Positions 35,494-46,200 of a stretch of DNA of 64,000 bases are shown in pieces (position 1 is the stretch's first letter; every line of letters starts with the position of its first letter). Source of the DNA: Streptoalloteichus hindustanus (lineage in GTDB: Bacteria; Actinomycetota; Actinomycetes; Mycobacteriales; Pseudonocardiaceae). The translations under genes and the position numbers were made by a program. The stretch lies in the NCBI RefSeq assembly GCF_900129375.1, contig NZ_FQVN01000006.1, positions 372,001 to 436,000 on the forward strand, in the 5' to 3' direction. Below the pieces are notes generated by a model that saw only the letters and a list, made by a program, of their open reading frames with translations, had not been told where the DNA came from and searched no databases.

Positions 35494-35638
35494 CGCCTCG
35501 TGGTGGGCCGGGCTGGGCCGGGTCGGGTGCCGGATGACCGGGGATGACCGCTGCGGTCACCCGGATCGAGCGGCGACGCCATGGGCGCCGGCCGCCGGGT
35601 GCGCCTAGCGTGCCAGACGGCAACCGGAGGTGATCGAC

Positions 35639-36778
35639 GTGCGGCGTCAGCACTACGAGGCGGGGCACGAGGAGTACCGCTCCGCCTTCCGCGGCTTCCT
35701 GCAACGCGAGGTCGTTCCCCGGCAGGAGCGGTGGCTGGCCCAGGGCATCGTCGACCGCGACGTGTGGCGGTCGGCCGGCGAGCACGGGTTCCTGCTGCCG
35801 TGGGCCGAGGAGCGGCACGGGGGGCTGGGGCTCACCGGGTTCCGCTACGAGCAGGTGCTCATCGAGGAGCTCGCGGCGATCGGCGAGACCGGACTGGCGA
35901 TCCCGCTGCACTCCGCCGTCGTCGCGCCGTACCTGGCCGCGCACGGCACGCCGGAGCAACGCGACCGGTGGCTGCCCGGCGCGGTCAGCGGCGACGTGGT
36001 GCTCGCGCTCGCGATCACCGAGCCGGGCACCGGCTCCGACGTCGCCGGCATGACCACCAGGGCCGAGCGGGACGGCGACCACTGGGTGCTCACCGGGTCC
36101 AAGACGTTCATCTCCAACGGGGTGCACGCCGACCTGGTGATCGTGGCCGCGCGCACCGACCCGGAGCAGCGGCACGCCGTCGGGCTGTTCCTGGTGGAGG
36201 CCGGCGCCCCCGGGTTCGCGCGGGGGCGGAAGCTGGACAAGCTCGGCCTGCGCTCCCAGGACACCGCCGAGCTGTTCTTCGACGGCGTGCGGGTCGGCCC
36301 GGAGGGGGTGCTCGGCGACCCCGCGCGGGGGTTCGGCGCGATCATGGGCATGTTCGCGCAGGAGCGGCTGACCGTCGCGGCGGGTTGCGTGGCCGGCGCG
36401 GAGGCCGCCCTGGGGCTTGCCGTGGAGCACGCCAAGGGCCGGGAGGCGTTCGGCCGGCCGCTGGCGAAGTTTCAGGACACCCGGTTCCGGCTGGCCCAGA
36501 TGCGCACCGAGGTCGACGTGGCGCGCGCGTTCGTGGACCGGTGCGCGCTGGCCCACGAGGTCGGCGACCTCGGCCCGGCGGACGCGGCCGAGGCCAAGCT
36601 GTTCGCCAGCGAGGTGCTGGGCCGGGTGGCCGACGAGGCCGTGCAGATCCACGGCGGCACGGGCTTCATGTGGGAGCACCCGGTCTGCCGGGCCTACGCC
36701 GACGCCCGCGTGCAGCGGATCTACGCCGGCACCTCGGAGATCATGAAGGAGATCATCGGCCGGGCGCTGCTCGGCTGA
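35639..36778 (+). CDS. Acyl-CoA dehydrogenase
   Basis: A 379-residue FAD enzyme that introduces the alpha-beta double bond into acyl-CoA. N-terminal helical domain, then the beta domain with LAITEPGTGSDVAGMTT and WVLTGSKTFISNGVHAD, then the C-terminal four-helix domain (QERLTVAAGCVAGAEAA, GGTGFMWEHPVCRAYADARV, IYAGTSEIMKEIIGR). The base corresponding to the catalytic Glu is in the late YADARV/YAGTSE region. GTG at 35639 is eight bases from GGAGG, better than GTG at 35630. CaiB-type gene follows 13 bases later. Confidence 0.93.
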   Translation: MRRQHYEAGHEEYRSAFRGFLQREVVPRQERWLAQGIVDRDVWRSAGEHGFLLPWAEERHGGLGLTGFRYEQVLIEELAAIGETGLAIPLHSAVVAPYLAAHGTPEQRDRWLPGAVSGDVVLALAITEPGTGSDVAGMTTRAERDGDHWVLTGSKTFISNGVHADLVIVAARTDPEQRHAVGLFLVEAGAPGFARGRKLDKLGLRSQDTAELFFDGVRVGPEGVLGDPARGFGAIMGMFAQERLTVAAGCVAGAEAALGLAVEHAKGREAFGRPLAKFQDTRFRLAQMRTEVDVARAFVDRCALAHEVGDLGPADAAEAKLFASEVLGRVADEAVQIHGGTGFMWEHPVCRAYADARVQRIYAGTSEIMKEIIGRALLG

Positions 36779-36791
36779 GTCGCCGGAGGGG

Positions 36792-37943
36792 ATGGGCGTG
36801 CCAGGACCGTTGCGCGGCCTCCGGGTGGTGGAGGTCGCGAGCCTCGCCCCTGCGCCGTTCGCGTGCACCGTGTTGTCCGACCTGGGCGCGGAGGTCCTGC
36901 GGGTCGACCGCGCGGACCGCGTGCCGGCGGCGCCGCCGGCCGACCCGCCACCGGACCCGCTGGCCAGGGGGCGCCGCTCGGTCGGCGTCGACCTCAAGCG
37001 ACCCGAGGGCGTCGCCGCCGTGCTGCGCCTGGTCGAGCGGGCCGACGTGCTGGTCGAGGGGTTCCGCCCCGGGGTGTGCGAGCGGCTGGGCCTCGGCCCG
37101 GACGTGTGCCTGGCCCGCAACCCCCGACTGGTCTACGGGCGGCTCAGCGGCTACGGCCAGGACGGCCCGCTCGCGCCCCGCGCCGGGCACGACATCACCT
37201 ACCTGGCGATCTCCGGGGCGCTGTGGCCGGTCGGTCCCGCGGACCGGCCCCCGGTGCCCCCGCTGAACTACGTGGCCGACTTCGGGGGCGGCGGGATGCT
37301 GCTGGTCGCGGGTGTGCTCGCGGCGCTGTGGGAGCGGGAGCGCTCCGGGCGGGGCCAGGTGGTCGACGCGGCCATGGCCGAGGGCTCGGTGCTGATGACC
37401 GCGATGCTGCACGGCTTCCGCGCCGTGGGCATGTGGCGCGACGACCGGGGGAGCAACCTGCTCGACGGGGCCGCGCCGTTCTACTCCTGCTACACCTGCG
37501 CGGACGGGCGGTACGTCGCGGTCGGCGCGCTGGAGCCCCAGTTCTACGCGGCGCTGCTGACCGGGTTGGGCCTCGACGACGAGGACGTGCCGGACCGGCA
37601 CGACCGGGCCAACTGGCCGGCGCTCCGGGACCGGTTCGCCGCGGTGTTCGCCACCCGGACCCGGGACGGGTGGGCGGAGGTGTTCGGCGCCAGCGACGCG
37701 TGCGTCGCCCCCGTGCTCAGCCCGGCGGAGGCCGTCGACCACCCGCACCTGCGCGCGCGCCGGGCGTTCGTCGACGTCGCGGGCCTGCCCCAGCCGGCGC
37801 CCGCCCCGCGGCTGTCCCGCACGCCGGGCTCCGTCGCGGGACCCGCGCCCCACGCCGGGCAGCACACGACCGAGGCGTTGCTCGACTGGGGCTTCACCGC
37901 CGAGGAGGTCGACGCGCTCCGCGCCACCGGCGCCGCGCGCTGA
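36792..37943 (+). CDS. CaiB/BaiF family CoA-transferase or alpha-methylacyl-CoA racemase
   Basis: A 383-residue type III CoA-transferase-fold protein. N-terminal RVVEVASLAPAPFACTVLSD and GAEVLRVDR, RRSVGVDLKRPEG, VEGFRPGVCERLGLGPD, then YGRLSGYGQDGPLAPRAGHD with the His-Asp pair seen in alpha-methylacyl-CoA racemase (Mcr), and VVDAAMAEGSVLM. The Mcr-like GHD and the adjacent acyl-CoA dehydrogenase favour a racemase for branched acyl-CoA chains; a true CoA-transferase is possible. Controlled with its neighbour, probably by the divergent AraC regulator. Confidence 0.88.
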   Translation: MGVPGPLRGLRVVEVASLAPAPFACTVLSDLGAEVLRVDRADRVPAAPPADPPPDPLARGRRSVGVDLKRPEGVAAVLRLVERADVLVEGFRPGVCERLGLGPDVCLARNPRLVYGRLSGYGQDGPLAPRAGHDITYLAISGALWPVGPADRPPVPPLNYVADFGGGGMLLVAGVLAALWERERSGRGQVVDAAMAEGSVLMTAMLHGFRAVGMWRDDRGSNLLDGAAPFYSCYTCADGRYVAVGALEPQFYAALLTGLGLDDEDVPDRHDRANWPALRDRFAAVFATRTRDGWAEVFGASDACVAPVLSPAEAVDHPHLRARRAFVDVAGLPQPAPAPRLSRTPGSVAGPAPHAGQHTTEALLDWGFTAEEVDALRATGAAR

Positions 37944-38294
37944 TCTTCCGCCCGCCTTCCTGTCCCGGGCCGGCGCCCGCCGGTTACGGCGTTCGTGTGC
38001 CCGACCACCGCCCGCGTCGAGTGAGACACATCTCACTTACGGCGTTCGGGTGGCATGTCCCCCGATGACGCGAGGTCGCGCGGGGTGACGGATCACCCAT
38101 CACGGGGAGGAAATGGCCGGTCGCACCGCGTGACGTCAACCTGCCGCCCCTCCCGAACGTCCCACGACCGGTCGCCGAGAGCACCCGAACGGGTCTCCGT
38201 AGACTGGCCGGAAGTCGCCCACCGGGCGGCGCGTCCGGCGACAGGGCCCACGACAACGGCCTGACAGGTAGCCCGGTACAGGAGAGGTGAAGCG
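37944..38294. other. Intergenic region upstream of dxs
   Basis: About 350 bases without a gene. Contains a perfect inverted repeat (38020-38037) and presumably the dxs promoter and 5' leader. I saw no thiamine-pyrophosphate riboswitch. Confidence 0.6.
38020..38037. promoter_or_regulatory. Inverted repeat AGTGAGA-CACA-TCTCACT
   Basis: Perfect seven-base arms around CACA, about 257 bases upstream of dxs and about 77 bases after the CaiB-type gene. Operator-like rather than a terminator (short, not GC-rich, no T run). Related to the repeat at 12245-12260. Confidence 0.5.
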
Positions 38295-40223
38295 GTGACG
38301 CTGCTGGAATCCGTGCAGAGCCCTGCCGACCTGAAGCGGCTGGAGCACGGGGAGCTCACGCGGCTCGCCGACGAGATCCGCACTTTTCTCGTGGACAAGG
38401 TCTCCCGGACGGGTGGCCACCTCGGCCCGAACCTGGGCGTGGTGGAGCTGACGCTGGCCGTGCACCGCGTGTTCGACTCCCCGCGCGACGCCGTGGTCTT
38501 CGACACCGGCCACCAGGCGTACGTCCACAAGATCGTCACCGGTCGGCGGGACGGCTTCGACGGGCTGCGCACGAAGGGCGGACTGTCCGGCTACCCCTCG
38601 CGGGCCGAGAGCGAGCACGACCTCGTCGAGAACAGCCACGCCTCGACCGCGCTGTCCTACGCCGACGGCCTGTCCAGGGCCTTCCAGCTCCGCGACGCGC
38701 GGCGGCACGTCGTCGCCGTCGTGGGCGACGGCGCGCTGACCGGCGGCATGTGCTGGGAGGCGCTGAACAACATCGCGGCCGACCAGGACCGGCCGGTCGT
38801 GATCGTGGTCAACGACAACGGGCGCTCCTACTCGCCGACCATCGGCGGCCTCGCCGACCACCTCGCCGCGCTGCGCCTGCGCCCCGGCTACGAGAAGGCG
38901 CTGGAGAGCGGCCGGCGCGCGCTGCAGCAGACGCCCGTCGTCGGCAAGCCGCTCTACGCGGCGCTGCACGCGGCCAAGCGCGGCATCAAGGACGCGCTGA
39001 GCCCGCAGATCATGTTCGAGGACCTGGGCCTGAAGTACCTCGGGCCGGTGGACGGCCACGACCTGCGCGCGCTGGAGGCGGCCCTGCACCGGGCCAAGGC
39101 CTTCGGCGGGCCGGTGATCGTGCACGCGGTGACCCGCAAGGGCAACGGCTACGCGCCGGCCGAGAACCACGAGGCCGACCAGATGCACGCCACCGACGCG
39201 ATGGACCCGGTCACGGGCGAGCCGCTGGTGGCCAAGAAGACCTCGTGGACCTCGGTGTTCTCCCAGGAGCTGGTCAAGCTCGGCGCGGAGCGCGAGGACC
39301 TGGTGGCGATCACCGCCGCGATGCGGGGGCCGACCGGCCTCCAGCCGTTCGCCGACGCCTTCCCCGAGCGCAGCTTCGACGTCGGCATCGCCGAGCAGCA
39401 CGCGCTGACCTCGGCCGCCGGCATGGCCATGGGCGGCCTGCACCCGGTCGTCGCGGTCTACGCGACGTTCCTCAACCGCGCGTTCGACCAGCTCCTCATG
39501 GACGTCGCGCTGCACCGGCAGCCGGTGACCGTGGTGCTGGACCGCGCGGGCATCACCGGCAGCGACGGCGCCAGCCACAACGGCATGTGGGACATGTCGA
39601 TCCTCGGTGTGGTGCCGGGCATCCGGGTCGCCGCGCCGCGGGACGCCGTCACGCTGCGGGAGGAGCTGCGCGAGGCGGTCGCGGTCTCCGACGGCCCGAC
39701 GGTGCTGCGCTTCTCCAAGGGCGGGGTGATCCCCGAGCTGCCCGCGGTGGAGCGGGTCGGCCAGGTCGACGTGCTGCGCCGGGGCGAGAGCAGGGACGTG
39801 CTGCTCGTCGCGGTGGGCGCGTTCGCCAAGCTCGGCGTCGCCGCCGCGGAGCGGCTGGCCGACCAGGGGATCGGGGTCACGGTCGTCGACCCGAGGTGGG
39901 TCACCCCGGTGCCGACCGAGCTGGTCGGGATGGCCGCCGAGCACCGGCTCGTGGTCACCGTCGAGGACGGCGGCCGGCACGGCGGGTTCGGCTGGGCGCT
40001 GGCGGCCGCGCTGCGCGACGCCGACGTGGACGTCCCGCTGCGCGACCTCGGGGTGCCGCAGCGCTTCCTCGACCACGCCTCGCGGGACGAGGTGCTGGCC
40101 GAGCTGGGCCTGACCGCGCAGGACGTGGCGCGCCGGGTGACCGGCTGGGCCGCCGGGCTGCTCGGCGACACGTCGGTGGACGAGGCGGCCCTGCCGGCCG
40201 CCGAGGACGCCGACCACCGCTGA
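38295..40223 (+). CDS. dxs: 1-deoxy-D-xylulose-5-phosphate synthase
   Basis: First enzyme of the MEP isoprenoid pathway: condenses pyruvate and glyceraldehyde 3-phosphate using thiamine diphosphate. 642 residues. TPP domain with [43 protein letters not shown] (Mg/TPP motif) and [11 protein letters not shown]; transketolase pyrimidine domain with [15 protein letters not shown] (catalytic Glu) and [19 protein letters not shown]-terminal domain [14 protein letters not shown] at 38295 follows AGGAGAGGTG. Monocistronic, with a strong terminator at 40254. Confidence 0.97.
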   Translation: MTLLESVQSPADLKRLEHGELTRLADEIRTFLVDKVSRTGGHLGPNLGVVELTLAVHRVFDSPRDAVVFDTGHQAYVHKIVTGRRDGFDGLRTKGGLSGYPSRAESEHDLVENSHASTALSYADGLSRAFQLRDARRHVVAVVGDGALTGGMCWEALNNIAADQDRPVVIVVNDNGRSYSPTIGGLADHLAALRLRPGYEKALESGRRALQQTPVVGKPLYAALHAAKRGIKDALSPQIMFEDLGLKYLGPVDGHDLRALEAALHRAKAFGGPVIVHAVTRKGNGYAPAENHEADQMHATDAMDPVTGEPLVAKKTSWTSVFSQELVKLGAEREDLVAITAAMRGPTGLQPFADAFPERSFDVGIAEQHALTSAAGMAMGGLHPVVAVYATFLNRAFDQLLMDVALHRQPVTVVLDRAGITGSDGASHNGMWDMSILGVVPGIRVAAPRDAVTLREELREAVAVSDGPTVLRFSKGGVIPELPAVERVGQVDVLRRGESRDVLLVAVGAFAKLGVAAAERLADQGIGVTVVDPRWVTPVPTELVGMAAEHRLVVTVEDGGRHGGFGWALAAALRDADVDVPLRDLGVPQRFLDHASRDEVLAELGLTAQDVARRVTGWAAGLLGDTSVDEAALPAAEDADHR

Positions 40224-40253
40224 CCCGCGCCCCGGGCTCTCCCGTTCGTCCCT

Positions 40254-40294
40254 CCGGTCGTCCCCGCCGTGCTGTCGTCGGCGGGGACGACCGG
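40254..40294. terminator. Terminator hairpin after dxs
   Basis: Perfect 15-base arms (CCGGTCGTCCCCGCC and complement) with an 11-base loop, 30 bases after the dxs stop. Confidence 0.8.
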
Positions 40295-40417
40295 TTACTC
40301 ACCGCTACCTGCCTCACCGCATCGCACCCCCTGCCAGGCGAGCCGCACCGGGTCGCCGCCGGGAAGAAGTGACGAACCGTGGTCACTGTTCCCCGAGTCG
40401 TGTGGCACCGTTGTGGG

Positions 40418-41092
40418 GTGCGCATCCTGGTCGTGGAGGACGAACAGCCACTCGCGGACGCGGTAGCGCGGGGGCTGCGGCGGGAAGGGATGGCCGTGGA
40501 CGTCGCCTACGACGGCGACGCCGGCCACGAGAAGGTCAGCATCACCCGGTACGACGTCGTGGTCCTCGACCGGGACCTGCCCGGGATGAACGGGGACGAG
40601 CTGTGCCGGGAGATCGTCTCCTCCGGCGCGCTCACCAGGGTGCTGATGCTCACCGCGAGCGGCACGATCGAGGACCGGGTCGCCGGGCTCTCCCTGGGCG
40701 CCGACGACTACCTCGCCAAGCCGTTCGCCTTCCCCGAGCTGGTGGCCCGGGTGCGGGCCCTGGGCCGACGGGCGACCCCGCCCACCCCGCCGGTGCTCAC
40801 CGCCGGGGACGTCGTGCTCGACCCGGCCCGCCGCACCGTCACCAGGGCCGGCCGGCTCGTCGAGCTGACCCGCAAGGAGTTCGGCGTGCTTGAGGTACTG
40901 CTCGCCGCCGGCGGCGCGGTGGTGAGCAGTGAGGAGCTGCTGGAGCGGGTGTGGGACGAGAACGCCGACCCGTTCACCACCACGGTGCGGGTCACCGTCA
41001 TGACGTTGCGCAAGAAGCTGGGCGAGCCCGGCGTCATCGAGACCGTGGTCGGGTCCGGCTACCGCGTGCCGACAGCCGCCTCCGGCGCCTGA
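40418..41092 (+). CDS. OmpR-family response regulator
   Basis: A 224-residue response regulator. Receiver domain with acidic pair E7/D8, phosphorylation site D51 (VVLDRDLPGMNG), Thr in LMLTASG and Lys in DYLAKPFAFPEL; a C-terminal winged-helix output domain (LTRKEFGVLEVLLAAGGAVV, TTTVRVTVMTLRKKLGEPG, ETVVGSGYRVP). GTG at 40418 is chosen at the family start VRILVVEDE. The preceding GGGG is too close to be a good ribosome site, so it may be leaderless. The histidine kinase starts four bases after the stop. Confidence 0.95.
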   Translation: MRILVVEDEQPLADAVARGLRREGMAVDVAYDGDAGHEKVSITRYDVVVLDRDLPGMNGDELCREIVSSGALTRVLMLTASGTIEDRVAGLSLGADDYLAKPFAFPELVARVRALGRRATPPTPPVLTAGDVVLDPARRTVTRAGRLVELTRKEFGVLEVLLAAGGAVVSSEELLERVWDENADPFTTTVRVTVMTLRKKLGEPGVIETVVGSGYRVPTAASGA

Positions 41093-41096
41093 GCCC

Positions 41097-42272
41097 ATGG
41101 CCGTGACCATCGGGACGCCGCCGGCCACCGGGTGGTGGGGCGTGCGCCGGCGGCGGGGACCGGGGCTGCGGCTGCGGATGACCCTCGTCGCCACCGGGCT
41201 GGTCGCCGGGGCGAGCGCCCTGCTGCTGTGGCTGGGCTGGCTGCTCGTCGGCGGTGTGGTGGCGGCGGTGCCCCGGCTGCCCGACGGCAGCCGGGTGCGG
41301 GTCGACGGCCACGAGATCCCGGCCGACCAGCTCGGGGTGGTGCTCGGCCGGCACGCGCGGGAGCAGGTGCTCACCAGCGGGCTGGTGGCGTTCCTCTGCG
41401 TGGTCGCGGCGACCGCGATCCTCGCGTGGGTGTTCACCGGCCGGGTGCTGGCGCCGGTGCACGAGGTCACCGAGACCGCCCGCCGGCTCTCCGCGGAGTC
41501 GCTGGGCGAGCGCATCCGGCTGGAGGGGCCGAGGGACGAGGTCGCGGAGCTGGCCGACACCTTCGACCAGATGCTCGACCGGCTGCAGGCGACCTTCGAC
41601 TCGCAGCGCCGGTTCGTGGCGAACGCCAGCCACGAGCTGCGCACGCCGCTGGCCGTGATCCGGACCGAGCTGGACGTGACCCTGTCCGACCCGGACGCTG
41701 ACACCGAGGAGCTGCGCCGGATGGCCGGCGTGGTGCGGGACGCCGCGATGCGCGCCGAGCAGTTGGTCGAAGCGCTCCTGCTGCTCGCCCGCACCGACGC
41801 GGCCGGGTTGGCCGTGCACGAACCCGTCGACCTCGCGGCGGTGGTGGCCAGCGCGTGGCGCGGGGCACGGGCGGACGCGCAGCGGCGGGGCCTGCGGCTG
41901 TCCTTCGACACGCGACCGGCGCTGGCCGTGGGTGACCCGGCGCTTCTCGAACGGGTGGCGGGGAACCTGTTGGAGAACGCCGTGCGGCACAACGTCGACG
42001 GCGGCTGGCTGACCGTGCGCACCGAGGCGGGGCCGGGGTGGAGCCGGCTGGAGGTCGCCTCCTCCGGCCCGGTGATCCCCCCTGAGCGGGTGACCGAGTT
42101 GTTCGAGCCGTTCCGCAGGGGCGTCGTCGCCCGGACCGGCAAGTCCGGCGCCGGCCTGGGCCTGTCGATCGTGCGGGCCGCGGTGGCCGCCCACGGTGGC
42201 CGCCTGCGCGCCGCGCCCGTCGCCGCCGGCGGCCTCGCCGTGTCCGTCGAACTCCCCGCCGCCCCGGCCTGA
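41097..42272 (+). CDS. Sensor histidine kinase
   Basis: A 391-residue membrane kinase. Transmembrane helices near residues 28-55 and 95-117 enclose a short extracytoplasmic loop of about 40 residues. HAMP linker (RVLAPVHEVTETARRLS) follows, then the HisKA domain with phospho-acceptor H179 (FVANASHELRTPLAVIRTEL) and a HATPase domain: N box NLLENAVRHN and G box KSGAGLGLSIVRAAVAAHGG. Partner of the upstream OmpR-type regulator. The small sensor loop gives no hint of the signal. Confidence 0.95.
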   Translation: MAVTIGTPPATGWWGVRRRRGPGLRLRMTLVATGLVAGASALLLWLGWLLVGGVVAAVPRLPDGSRVRVDGHEIPADQLGVVLGRHAREQVLTSGLVAFLCVVAATAILAWVFTGRVLAPVHEVTETARRLSAESLGERIRLEGPRDEVAELADTFDQMLDRLQATFDSQRRFVANASHELRTPLAVIRTELDVTLSDPDADTEELRRMAGVVRDAAMRAEQLVEALLLLARTDAAGLAVHEPVDLAAVVASAWRGARADAQRRGLRLSFDTRPALAVGDPALLERVAGNLLENAVRHNVDGGWLTVRTEAGPGWSRLEVASSGPVIPPERVTELFEPFRRGVVARTGKSGAGLGLSIVRAAVAAHGGRLRAAPVAAGGLAVSVELPAAPA

Positions 42273-42395
42273 CCGGCGCCGGGGCCCGGCCGCCACCCGA
42301 TCGTCGGTGATCTTGTCGTGCCGACCCGCGGGGGCCACGTCCCTCGGTAGGGTCCGAGGTCGGGTGTCACCGGTGTGCGTGAGGGGGCGAGAGGC

Positions 42396-42947
42396 GTGGG
42401 CGAGCCCGTGTTCGGGCTGGACGGCGCGCGGACCGAGCAGGAGCTCGACCGCTGGGCCGCCGAGGTCACGGCCAAGGCCGAGCGGTACCAGGACATGCAG
42501 CAGCAGGTGTCGTCGATCAGCTCCACGGCGGCGTCCTCGGACGGCGCCGTGCGGGTCACCGTCGACTCGTCGGGAGTCCTGACGGGGTTGGAGATCTCCG
42601 ACCGGGTGCGGCAGATGTCCGGCTCCGAGGTGGCCGCGCTGGTGCTGACGACGATGCGCCGCGCCCAGGCCCGGATCACCGACCAGGTCGCCGAGGTGAT
42701 GCGATCCACCGTGGGCGACGACGCGCAGACCGTCGAGGCGGTGGTGGGCAACTACCGGCAGCGGTTCCCCGAGCCCGAGCCGGAGGAGGCGACCGGCTCG
42801 GTGGGCGCCGAGGAGATGCGGTTCGCCCCCGGAGACGACGCCGACGACACCGACGAGGCCGAGCCCCCGCGCCCGACGCCGCCGCCTCGGTCGCGGCCGC
42901 GCCGGGACGACGACGAGGAGTGGGGCGGGGACTCGTTCCTGCGCTAG
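42396..42947 (+). CDS. YbaB/EbfC-like DNA-binding family protein
   Basis: A 183-residue protein with an N-terminal coiled helix (residues 10-45, EQELDRWAAEVTAKAERYQD), a YbaB-like core (VRVTVDSSGVLTGLEISDRV, ALVLTTMRRAQARITDQVAE) and an acidic Pro/Arg-rich tail. YbaB proteins bind DNA as dimers; actinobacteria often carry divergent copies directly before type VII secretion substrates, as here. GTG at 42396 (AGGGGG upstream). The EspC-like gene begins 22 bases after the stop, so it likely opens the toxin operon. Confidence 0.85.
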   Translation: MGEPVFGLDGARTEQELDRWAAEVTAKAERYQDMQQQVSSISSTAASSDGAVRVTVDSSGVLTGLEISDRVRQMSGSEVAALVLTTMRRAQARITDQVAEVMRSTVGDDAQTVEAVVGNYRQRFPEPEPEEATGSVGAEEMRFAPGDDADDTDEAEPPRPTPPPRSRPRRDDDEEWGGDSFLR

Positions 42948-42969
42948 CACGGCCTGAGGGGGATCGACG

Positions 42970-43278
42970 ATGGCGGATGGTTACGACGTCCTGTTCGACG
43001 AGCTGCGGGCGCACGCGAGCCGGTTGGACGCGTTGGGGGAACGGCTGGGCGCGGCCCTCGACGCGGCTCGCCAGGTGTCGATGGGCGACGAGGCGTACGG
43101 GAAGATCTGCTCCTTCTTCGTGCCGGTCGTGCACGCGGTGAGCGACCCCGGCGTGGAGGTGTTGGGGCGAGCGGCGGACTCGATGGCGGAGACCGCGCGG
43201 GAGGTCCGCGAGACCGGCCAGACCTACGAGACGACCGAGCAGGCCAACACCCGGCCGTTCGCCGCCGGGGGCGCGTGA
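42970..43278 (+). CDS. EspC-like type VII secretion target
   Basis: A 102-residue small helical protein of the ESX-1 EspC/WXG100-like superfamily: two long helices (residues 5-35 LFDELRAHASRLDALGERLG, and 62-95 VLGRAADSMAETAREVRETGQTY) separated by a turn (GDEAYGKICSFF), with no signal peptide. Such proteins are exported by or target partners to type VII secretion. ATG at 42970 follows GAGGGGGATCGACG. Its stop overlaps the RHS toxin start (TGATG), so it is probably its secretion chaperone. Confidence 0.82.
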   Translation: MADGYDVLFDELRAHASRLDALGERLGAALDAARQVSMGDEAYGKICSFFVPVVHAVSDPGVEVLGRAADSMAETAREVRETGQTYETTEQANTRPFAAGGA

Positions 43279-46200
43279 TGGCCGACAACCCGTTAGTCGC
43301 GCAGCGCAAGGACTCGACGACCGCGATCACCGGCATCGGCATCGCCGAGTCCGCCGCGGACGTCTACAACGGAGTCGAGAGCAAGTCGTGGCTGGAGGCC
43401 GGCCTCGGCGCGGCCGGCGTGGGCCTGGAGGCCCTGTCGCTGGCCCTCGACCCGGTCGGGACGCTGCTGCAGTACGCGGTGTCCTGGTTGATGGAGCACG
43501 TCAAACCGCTCTCGGACGCCCTGGACTGGCTGGCCGGCGACGCCGACCAGATCGCGGCGTACGCGCAGACGTGGAAGAACGTCGCACAGGCGACCGGGCA
43601 GGTGGCGCAGGACTACGCCGCCGAGGTCGCCAAGGGCACCGCGGGTTGGGCGGGCGCGGCGGCCGACGCCTACCGGGCGGCGGCGAGGCGGCACGGCGAG
43701 CAGATCACCGCGGCGGGGACCGCGGCCGACACCATCGGCACGGTGGTCGAGGTCGTCGGTGTGCTGGTCGGCGCGGTCAGGGAGATCGTGCGGGACCTAG
43801 TCTCCGAGTGCGTGGCCACGCTGATCGCCCGGATTCCCCAGTGGATCGCCGAGATCGGCGGCACGTTGGGCATCGCGACGCCGCACGTGGTGGCGTCGGC
43901 GGCGTCACTGATCGCCAAGTGGGTCAACCGGATCAAGGACTTCATCAAGAAGTTGGTGCGCTCGCTGGAGAAGCTGCGCCCGTTGATGAAGCGGCTGGGC
44001 GAGATCTGGGACGCCATCAGGAAAGCGCTGACCAAGGGCCGCGGCGGCGCACCGCACGCGCCCCGGAGCCCGGACACGCCCACCTCGCCGGCCTCGACGA
44101 AGCCCACGGGCGCCAAACCGCCTGACAAGCCGACGACTTCCCCGGCCGGCACCAGCCCCACCGCCAGCCACCCGCCCGACGGCGGCCATCCGACCTCCCC
44201 GACGTCGACCAACCCGTCGACGTCGCCGGGCAGCACCTCCACCACACCCAGCACCCACGGACGACCGGTCACACCCGGCGGCAGGCCGCCCGCCCCCGGC
44301 GGGAAGAAACCCCGTGGCGGCGGGAAGAAAACCTCGCCCGACCGCCCGAAGAACCCGAACGGCACCAGCAAGCAGACGAAGGACCGGACCTGCTCCCGCG
44401 ACCCCATCGACGTCGCCACCGGCGAGATGGTGTTGCGGCAGAACGATGTCGAGTTGGCGGGCGTGCTTCCCCTGGTGCTGTCCCGCACCCACGTGTCGTC
44501 CTACCGGTCGGGGCGGTGGTTCGGCCGATCCTGGTCGTCCACTGTGGACCAGCGGTTGGAGGTGGACGACGAGGGCGTCGTCCTCGTCGCCGACGACGGC
44601 TTGACGCTGGTCTACCCGACGCCGACGGCCGGCGCGTCCGTCCTGCCCGAGACCGGCGCCCGCTGGCCACTGTCCATTGTGGACGACAATTATGTGGTGA
44701 CTGTCCCCGAACTGGGGCAGACTCTGCACTTCGCTCCAGGCAACGGGAGCGGCCTGCCGTTGCGGGCGATCGTGGACCGCAACGGGCACCGGGTCGACCT
44801 GGACTACGACGACAGCGGCGTCCTGGCCGGCCTCCGGCACTCCGGCGGCTACCGGATCACCGTGGAGAGCGCCGCCGGCCTGGTCACGGCCCTGCGGCTG
44901 GCCGGCGGGGACCGGGGCGGCGACCTGGTCCTGGTCCGCTACGTCTACGACGACGCGCGCCGCCTGGTCGAGGTCCGCAACTCCTCGGGGCAGGCGCTGC
45001 GGTTCGACTACGACAACGCGGGCCGGATCACGGGGTGGCAGGACCGCAACGGCGTCTGGTACCGCTACGTCTACGACGAGCACGGCCGCTGCGTGCGCAC
45101 CGTCGGGGCCGACGGCTTCCTGGACGGCACCCTCGCCTACGACACCGACAACCGCGTGACCGTGGTGACCGACTCGCTCGGCCACCGCACGACCTACCAC
45201 CTCAACCAGCTCGGCCAGGTCATCCGCGAGGTCAACCCGCTGGGCCAGGCCACGCTGTCGGAGTGGGACCGCTACCACCGGCTGCTGTCCCGCACCGACC
45301 CCCTGGGACGCGTCACCCGCTACCGCTACGACGAGGCCGGCAACCTCTTGGCGGTGACGCGACCGGATGGCACCGAGGCCGTCGTCAGCTACAACGAGCT
45401 GAGCCTGCCGGTGCGCGTCGAGGAGCCGGACGGCGCCGTGTGGCAGCGGTCCTACGACGAGCGCGGCAACCTCCTCTCCGTCACCAACCCGACCGGTGCC
45501 ACCACCCGCTACACCTACGACCAGCGAGGGCAGCTCACCTCCGTCGTCGACGCCCTGGGCAACACCCGCCGCGTGGAGACCAACGCCGCTGGTCTGCCGG
45601 TCGCGGTGACCGACCCGCTGGGCGCGACCACGCGCTACACCCGGGACGCCTTCGGGCGCGTCACCGACATCACCGACCCGCTCGGCGGGGTGACCGACCT
45701 CGGCTGGACGGTGGAGGGCAAACTCGCCTGGCGCACCCTGCCCGACGGCTCCACCGAGCGCTGGCGCTACGACGGCGAGGGCAACCTCGTCGAACACGTC
45801 GACGCCCTCGGTCAGGCCACCCGCACCACCTATGTCGGTTTCGACCTGCCCGCCACTGAGACGGCGCCTGACGGCTCCCGCCTGACCTTCACGCACGACA
45901 CCGAACTGCGCCTGGTCGCGGTGACCAACCCGCAGGGCCTGGTGTGGCGCTACGAGTACGACCCGGCCGGAAACCTCGTCCGCGAAACCGACTTCAACGG
46001 CCGCGTCCTGACCTACACCTACGACGAGGCCGGCCAACTCGCCTCCCGCACCAACGGCGCCGGTCAGTCCATCCACTACACCCGCGACGTGCTGGGCAAC
46101 GTCGTCGAGCAACGTTCTCCCGACGGCACAAGCACTTTCGCCTACGACCCAGCCGGCCGAATGATCCGCGCGGCCAACACCCACGCGGAACTGACCTTCC

